Assembly (NCBI GenBank): GCA_017936245.1
Contig: JAGBFY010000311.1
Coordinates: forward strand, 1 to 10,109
DNA length: 10,109 nt
DNA from: Kiritimatiellia bacterium
Lineage (GTDB): Bacteria; Verrucomicrobiota; Kiritimatiellia; RFP12; UBA1067
Direction: 5' to 3'
Shown piece after piece: positions 7,159 through 10,109 of the stretch. Made by a program: the position numbers and the translations under genes. The notes beneath the pieces are model-generated. The model did no database searches. It was not told the origin of the DNA and saw nothing but the letters and a program-made list of their open reading frames with translations. Each line of letters starts with the position of its first letter. Position 1 is the stretch's first letter.

Positions 7159-9969
7159 ATGTCAGGGAAATTGAAGATATTTCTGCGTTTTGCGCTCCTC
7201 GCCGTGATCGCTGTTGCAGTCGGCTCGCTCTTCTTTACCGCAAGAAAAGGGGTTGAGGCGAATCTTGTCGCGTTGCTTGGAGATGCTTCAGGAGATGGAT
7301 TGCAGGAGGCGGCGTCTGCAATGTCCAATTCCGCAAAATTTCTGGTAAAGACGAATTCGGCGGAAGCGGCTCGTGCTAGATTGACCAAGCTTGGCGTGGA
7401 ACTTCCGCCGTCAGGTGCGGAACAGCGAATGTTGAAGGCTTTGTCTCCGTATGCTAATGGATTCCTGTCGCCGTCAACCCGCAATCTTCTTGAAAAAGGT
7501 GAATATGGCGCAGTTCGCGATGCGGCGGCGGCGCGTCTGTTCTCTCCGGTGCCGCCGGTCATTTCGCCACAGAAGGATCCGTTCCTTCTTTTCACGGATT
7601 ATGTCTTGTCGTCCGAGGCTCCACATGGCGAGTGGGTGGCTGTCGGGGTTGATTTGACTCCAGAACAGGCGCTTGCTGCACTTTCGGCTGTGACAGGTGC
7701 AGACGATGTAAGATGCGCTGGAGCGCCGTTCCATACAGCCATAGCCTCAGCCAACTCAAAGAAGGAGATAAATGTACTTTCGGCGATTTCGCTTTTCTGT
7801 GTTCTGCTGTTCGGGTGGATGCTTACAAGGTCATTCAGATTCATCCCCGTTCTTGTTATCGCGCTTGCATCCTCTTTCTGTGTTTCTTCTGCCGCTCTTT
7901 TAGCTTTCTTTGAAAAGCCGCATGCCATAGCTTTTGTGTTTGGCACGACTCTCATAGGAATGAGTGTTGATTACGTCTATCATTCGATGATGGCGAAAGG
8001 CTCGATAGCGAAGCCTCTTTTTGTATCGTATTTGAGTACGGCGGCGTGCTTCCTTCCGCTTCTCTTTTCAAAGGTCGAAGTATTGAATCAGATGGCGTTG
8101 TTTACAGTTGCAGGTTTGACTACCGTTTTTATGGGTGTGCTTGCGTTTGGTGTTAGGAGGGATGTGGTAAGGGTAAAGAGTCAAGGGAAAAGGGTAAAGG
8201 GTGAAGAGAAAAGGGTAAAGGGTAACGAGCAAAGAGGGAAGAGCTATTTGATTGTTGTAGTTGCCGCGCTGATATTTTTGCCGGCGGTTATAATTCTGCA
8301 ATGTGACATTCCCTGTCTCTCAGCTAAGATGGATATGTCGCGTCTCTATAACCCGGATCCGTATCTTGCAGAAGGGGAACGCATTGCGCTGGAGATGTCT
8401 GGCGGATCGGGTTTTGTGCCCTCTGCAAAAGAGCAAATGCGCAATATCCAACTCGTTGAGCGACTTTTTGAGGTGGAAGGGAAAAACTATTGTGAAATGA
8501 CGGGACTGCCGCTTTCGGTTTTGAAGCTTCCGGAGAAAAAGCGAGTATTCGCACCGAAGGAACATCTTGAGATGGCATTGATTCAATGGGATTTGGAGGC
8601 GAAGAGACTTCTCATCAAGGTGATGCTGGTTGTTGCTGCGGTTTTCGCCGTCGTGTTGAGACGGTTCTCTTTCGCTTTCATACTTCCCATGCTTTGCACG
8701 TATTCTGTGGTTGAATCGGTTCTTCTTCTGATGGGAGAGCGTGGAAATTTCTTTGCGACAATATGTTTCTTCATCTTCATGGGTCTTGGGCTGGACTATT
8801 GCGCGTTCCGCAGGCACATGTTGAAGTCCGGTAACGGTGATGTTGGTTTGAAAGCGACATCGCGTGCCGTGTTCTATTCGTTCCTCACGAGTTTCATCGG
8901 GTTCGGACTCCTTGCGTTCACGGATTTTGCCGTAACGCGTGTGATGGGCATTACGCTCGCCGCCGGATTGGCGACTTTCTACATTACGGCAAAACTTTTC
9001 AGCGGGTGTGTAGAGATGCCTCCACGCCACGGAAAAAAACAAGATGATCCATCTGCTGCATGGCATGAACAGCGCGAACAGTGCGCGTCTATCTTCTGGG
9101 CGCAGTTCATGTGGTATTCGTACGCGTGGCTTGGGAAGAATTTTCAGAAAGTGATATTTGTCATCGGTATGCCGGTCATATATCTCTTCTCCCGGCAGGG
9201 AAGGGTTGCTCTGAAGAAGTTCTATGCGGTTCTGTCGGAGTTTGCCGGTAAGGAGGTAAGGGCGACTATGCCTCGTCTTTTCATGCATATTCTCCGCTTT
9301 TCGTGGGGACTGATGGATAAGACGGATTCATGCACGCTCGGCAAGAATCCGCCCAGGATGTCAGTCCGGGACGATGAAGGCTGGCGCAGATTCCGAGAAA
9401 CGGTGAATTCCGGCAAGGGTGCGTTCGTTATGTGTACGCACGTGGGGATGATAGGCGTTCTGCCGTCCTTGCCAGAAGCGCTGAAACGGAATGGCGAAAG
9501 TGTAATGCGCATTCCGAAGGTGAACGCATTTCAGCAGATGGGGCATGATGCCGTGTTCATGAAGGTGTTCATGCGGCATTTTGATGATACGAGACTGCAG
9601 CTTCACGCCGTTGAGGATATCGGCGTGGAGACTGCGGTCAGGATGAAGGATGCGATAGGTCGTGGCGAACTTGTGATCATGGCAGGTGACAGGGTGAGCG
9701 CGGGTTCAAAGAGTGTTCTGAAACATCATTTTATGGGACGTGAGTGCGTGTGGCCGAAGGGCGTGTACCGTTTTGCGAAACTGATGGAATCTCCCGTGTT
9801 CGCTGTAACGTGCGTCAGCATAGGTTGGAACCGCTATGAGGTACATTTCGCCGCCCTTGATCAGGATTCATCCGCCATGCTTGATGGATTTGTATCCTTC
9901 CTTGAACGCGAAACCATTGCATACCCCGGTCAGTGGTATCAGTTCTATGATTTCTTTCCGGAAGGATGA
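7159..9969 (+). CDS. MMPL/RND-type exporter fused to a LpxL-like acyltransferase
   Basis: 936 residues, two modules. Residues 1 to about 620 form an MMPL-type inner-membrane exporter: TM1 at about 8-26, a periplasmic domain (28-200), TM2-6 (204-336), TM7 (362-381), a second periplasmic domain, and TM8-12 (484-612). The Asp-Tyr pairs expected in the proton-relay helices are present as D271-Y272 (GMSVDYVYH) and D546-Y547 (GLGLDYCAF). Residues about 640-936 form a lysophospholipid/lipid-A-type acyltransferase: His761 in CTHVGMIG, GDRVS at 843-847, and FMG...WPKG at 858-868. The normal HX4(D/E) acid is Gly766 here, so activity is doubtful. MMPL-acyltransferase fusions, sometimes with a methyltransferase, are known in flexirubin-type clusters, and the lolA-like neighbour fits that setting. 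A translated heptanucleotide repeat (residues 338-358) lies in the cytosolic loop between the halves. There is no clear Shine-Dalgarno, so translation may be coupled to the lolA-like gene. Codon choice looks looser than in gatA/gatB, with more AGA, AGG and ATA. Confidence 0.88.
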   Translation: MSGKLKIFLRFALLAVIAVAVGSLFFTARKGVEANLVALLGDASGDGLQEAASAMSNSAKFLVKTNSAEAARARLTKLGVELPPSGAEQRMLKALSPYANGFLSPSTRNLLEKGEYGAVRDAAAARLFSPVPPVISPQKDPFLLFTDYVLSSEAPHGEWVAVGVDLTPEQALAALSAVTGADDVRCAGAPFHTAIASANSKKEINVLSAISLFCVLLFGWMLTRSFRFIPVLVIALASSFCVSSAALLAFFEKPHAIAFVFGTTLIGMSVDYVYHSMMAKGSIAKPLFVSYLSTAACFLPLLFSKVEVLNQMALFTVAGLTTVFMGVLAFGVRRDVVRVKSQGKRVKGEEKRVKGNEQRGKSYLIVVVAALIFLPAVIILQCDIPCLSAKMDMSRLYNPDPYLAEGERIALEMSGGSGFVPSAKEQMRNIQLVERLFEVEGKNYCEMTGLPLSVLKLPEKKRVFAPKEHLEMALIQWDLEAKRLLIKVMLVVAAVFAVVLRRFSFAFILPMLCTYSVVESVLLLMGERGNFFATICFFIFMGLGLDYCAFRRHMLKSGNGDVGLKATSRAVFYSFLTSFIGFGLLAFTDFAVTRVMGITLAAGLATFYITAKLFSGCVEMPPRHGKKQDDPSAAWHEQREQCASIFWAQFMWYSYAWLGKNFQKVIFVIGMPVIYLFSRQGRVALKKFYAVLSEFAGKEVRATMPRLFMHILRFSWGLMDKTDSCTLGKNPPRMSVRDDEGWRRFRETVNSGKGAFVMCTHVGMIGVLPSLPEALKRNGESVMRIPKVNAFQQMGHDAVFMKVFMRHFDDTRLQLHAVEDIGVETAVRMKDAIGRGELVIMAGDRVSAGSKSVLKHHFMGRECVWPKGVYRFAKLMESPVFAVTCVSIGWNRYEVHFAALDQDSSAMLDGFVSFLERETIAYPGQWYQFYDFFPEG
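8171..8240 (+). repeat. Ten-unit heptanucleotide tandem repeat inside the MMPL gene
   Basis: Ten consecutive 7-nt units fit GRGNNAA (unit 8 ends in C). Positions 1, 3 and 6 are invariant in all ten. Units 1, 4 and 7 are exactly GGGTAAA, so the array also has a 21-nt super-period. A degraded unit (GTGGTAA) precedes it. Because 21 nt is 7 codons, the array is translated as a 7-residue repeat, RVKSQGK then RVKGEEK then a third variant, at residues 338-358, followed by RGKS. It falls in the cytosolic linker between TM6 and TM7. The strand is almost purely purine apart from T at unit position 4. The pattern recalls the heptanucleotide STRR sequences of cyanobacteria, but relation is not shown. Confidence 0.9.
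9033..9047 (+). other. Candidate -1 slippage site at the exporter/acyltransferase junction
   Basis: A run of seven A (9033-9039) is read as GGA AAA AAA CAA in the gene's frame. The phase is that of a slippery heptamer A-AAA-AAA, where two Lys tRNAs can move back one base. After a -1 shift the next codons are ACA AGA TGA, ending the protein at about 630 residues, right after the last exporter helix. The layout is like dnaX, where slippage on an A-run makes the shorter subunit. No strong upstream Shine-Dalgarno-like stimulator or downstream stem is evident, so function is speculative. Confidence 0.25.
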
Positions 9970-10109
9970 TTCGAATGAAAGCTGTGGAGTTCATTTGACG
10001 ATTTCCCGGCTTTTTGAGCAAGAATTGACGAAAGGATCCATTAAAGGCAAGTTGACTAAGTGCCCCTTGAAATGCGCACTGATGATGTGTTCGCAGAAGT
10101 GCATAATGA
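9970..10109 (+). other. Downstream region without a firm gene
   Basis: 140 nt follow the exporter stop. I see no terminator hairpin. TTGAC occurs three times (9995, 10025, 10052), resembling -35 hexamers, but no good -10 stands at the right distance. Two frames stay open to the window edge. One would start at TTG 9995, with GGAG 5 nt upstream, and is Cys/Lys-rich without family resemblance. The other starts at ATG 10072 and reads MRTDDVFAEVHN, a beginning like some acyl carrier proteins, but it has no Shine-Dalgarno and too few residues for a call. Confidence 0.35.

Noticed and set aside
8171..8240. CRISPR array
   Set aside because: Units are 7 nt with no spacers; it is a simple tandem repeat inside a gene.
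8068..8301. Minus-strand frame with a periodic LYPF-type repeat
   Set aside because: The periodicity is the reverse reading of the heptanucleotide array; no gene signals accompany it.
9050..9090. Stem-loop downstream of the A7 tract as a frameshift stimulator
   Set aside because: Only weak 4-bp stems (CCAT/ATGG near 9050 and GCGC/GCGC near 9072) are visible, and the second is too far downstream.
9975..9998. Seven-codon leader peptide (MKAVEFI) after the exporter gene
   Set aside because: No attenuator structure or ribosome-binding site supports it; such short frames are expected by chance.

Overview
The window is bacterial and didermic (Gram-negative type). It carries two outer-membrane secretins, a LolA-like periplasmic protein and an MMPL exporter fused to a lipid-A-type acyltransferase. 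The indirect Asn/Gln-tRNA pathway (GatCAB) is present. VTN-rich tracts and several diverged secretin copies scattered among housekeeping genes suggest an uncultured member of the PVC group (Kiritimatiellota, Verrucomicrobiota or Lentisphaerota). That assignment is inference from style, with no marker gene proving it.

Layout: every gene I can support is on the + strand. Positions 2-1183 hold the 3' part of a secretin gene whose start lies outside the window; its product ends in a long charged helical tail. A 93-nt gap contains the only convincing promoter, an extended -10 just upstream of gatC. From there, gatC (1277-1576), gatA (1573-3021), a second secretin gene (3018-4640), gatB (4666-6102), rsmD (6122-6694), a short lolA-like gene (6707-7144) and a large MMPL-acyltransferase gene (7159-9969) follow with 4-nt overlaps or gaps of 12-25 nt. 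They could form one transcript of nearly 9 kb. The last 140 nt contain no gene I can name.

How the genes work together: gatC, gatA and gatB encode one amidotransferase that converts Glu-tRNA(Gln) and/or Asp-tRNA(Asn) to the amidated forms. rsmD modifies 16S rRNA, so both belong to translation. The secretin between gatA and gatB is foreign to that pathway, but its start codon overlaps the gatA stop codon. The lolA-like and MMPL-acyltransferase pair resembles the lipid-handling and export part of aryl-polyene/flexirubin-type pigment clusters. No ketosynthase or other polyene biosynthesis enzyme is visible here.

Most unusual points: (1) a ten-unit heptanucleotide repeat inside the MMPL reading frame that is translated into a 7-residue basic repeat; (2) an acyltransferase domain whose HX4(D/E) motif lacks the acidic residue; (3) an A7 tract in the linker between exporter and acyltransferase, with a stop two codons later in the -1 frame; (4) a secretin inserted into the gatCAB set, with a paralogous secretin upstream; (5) a predicted nearly leaderless gatC transcript.
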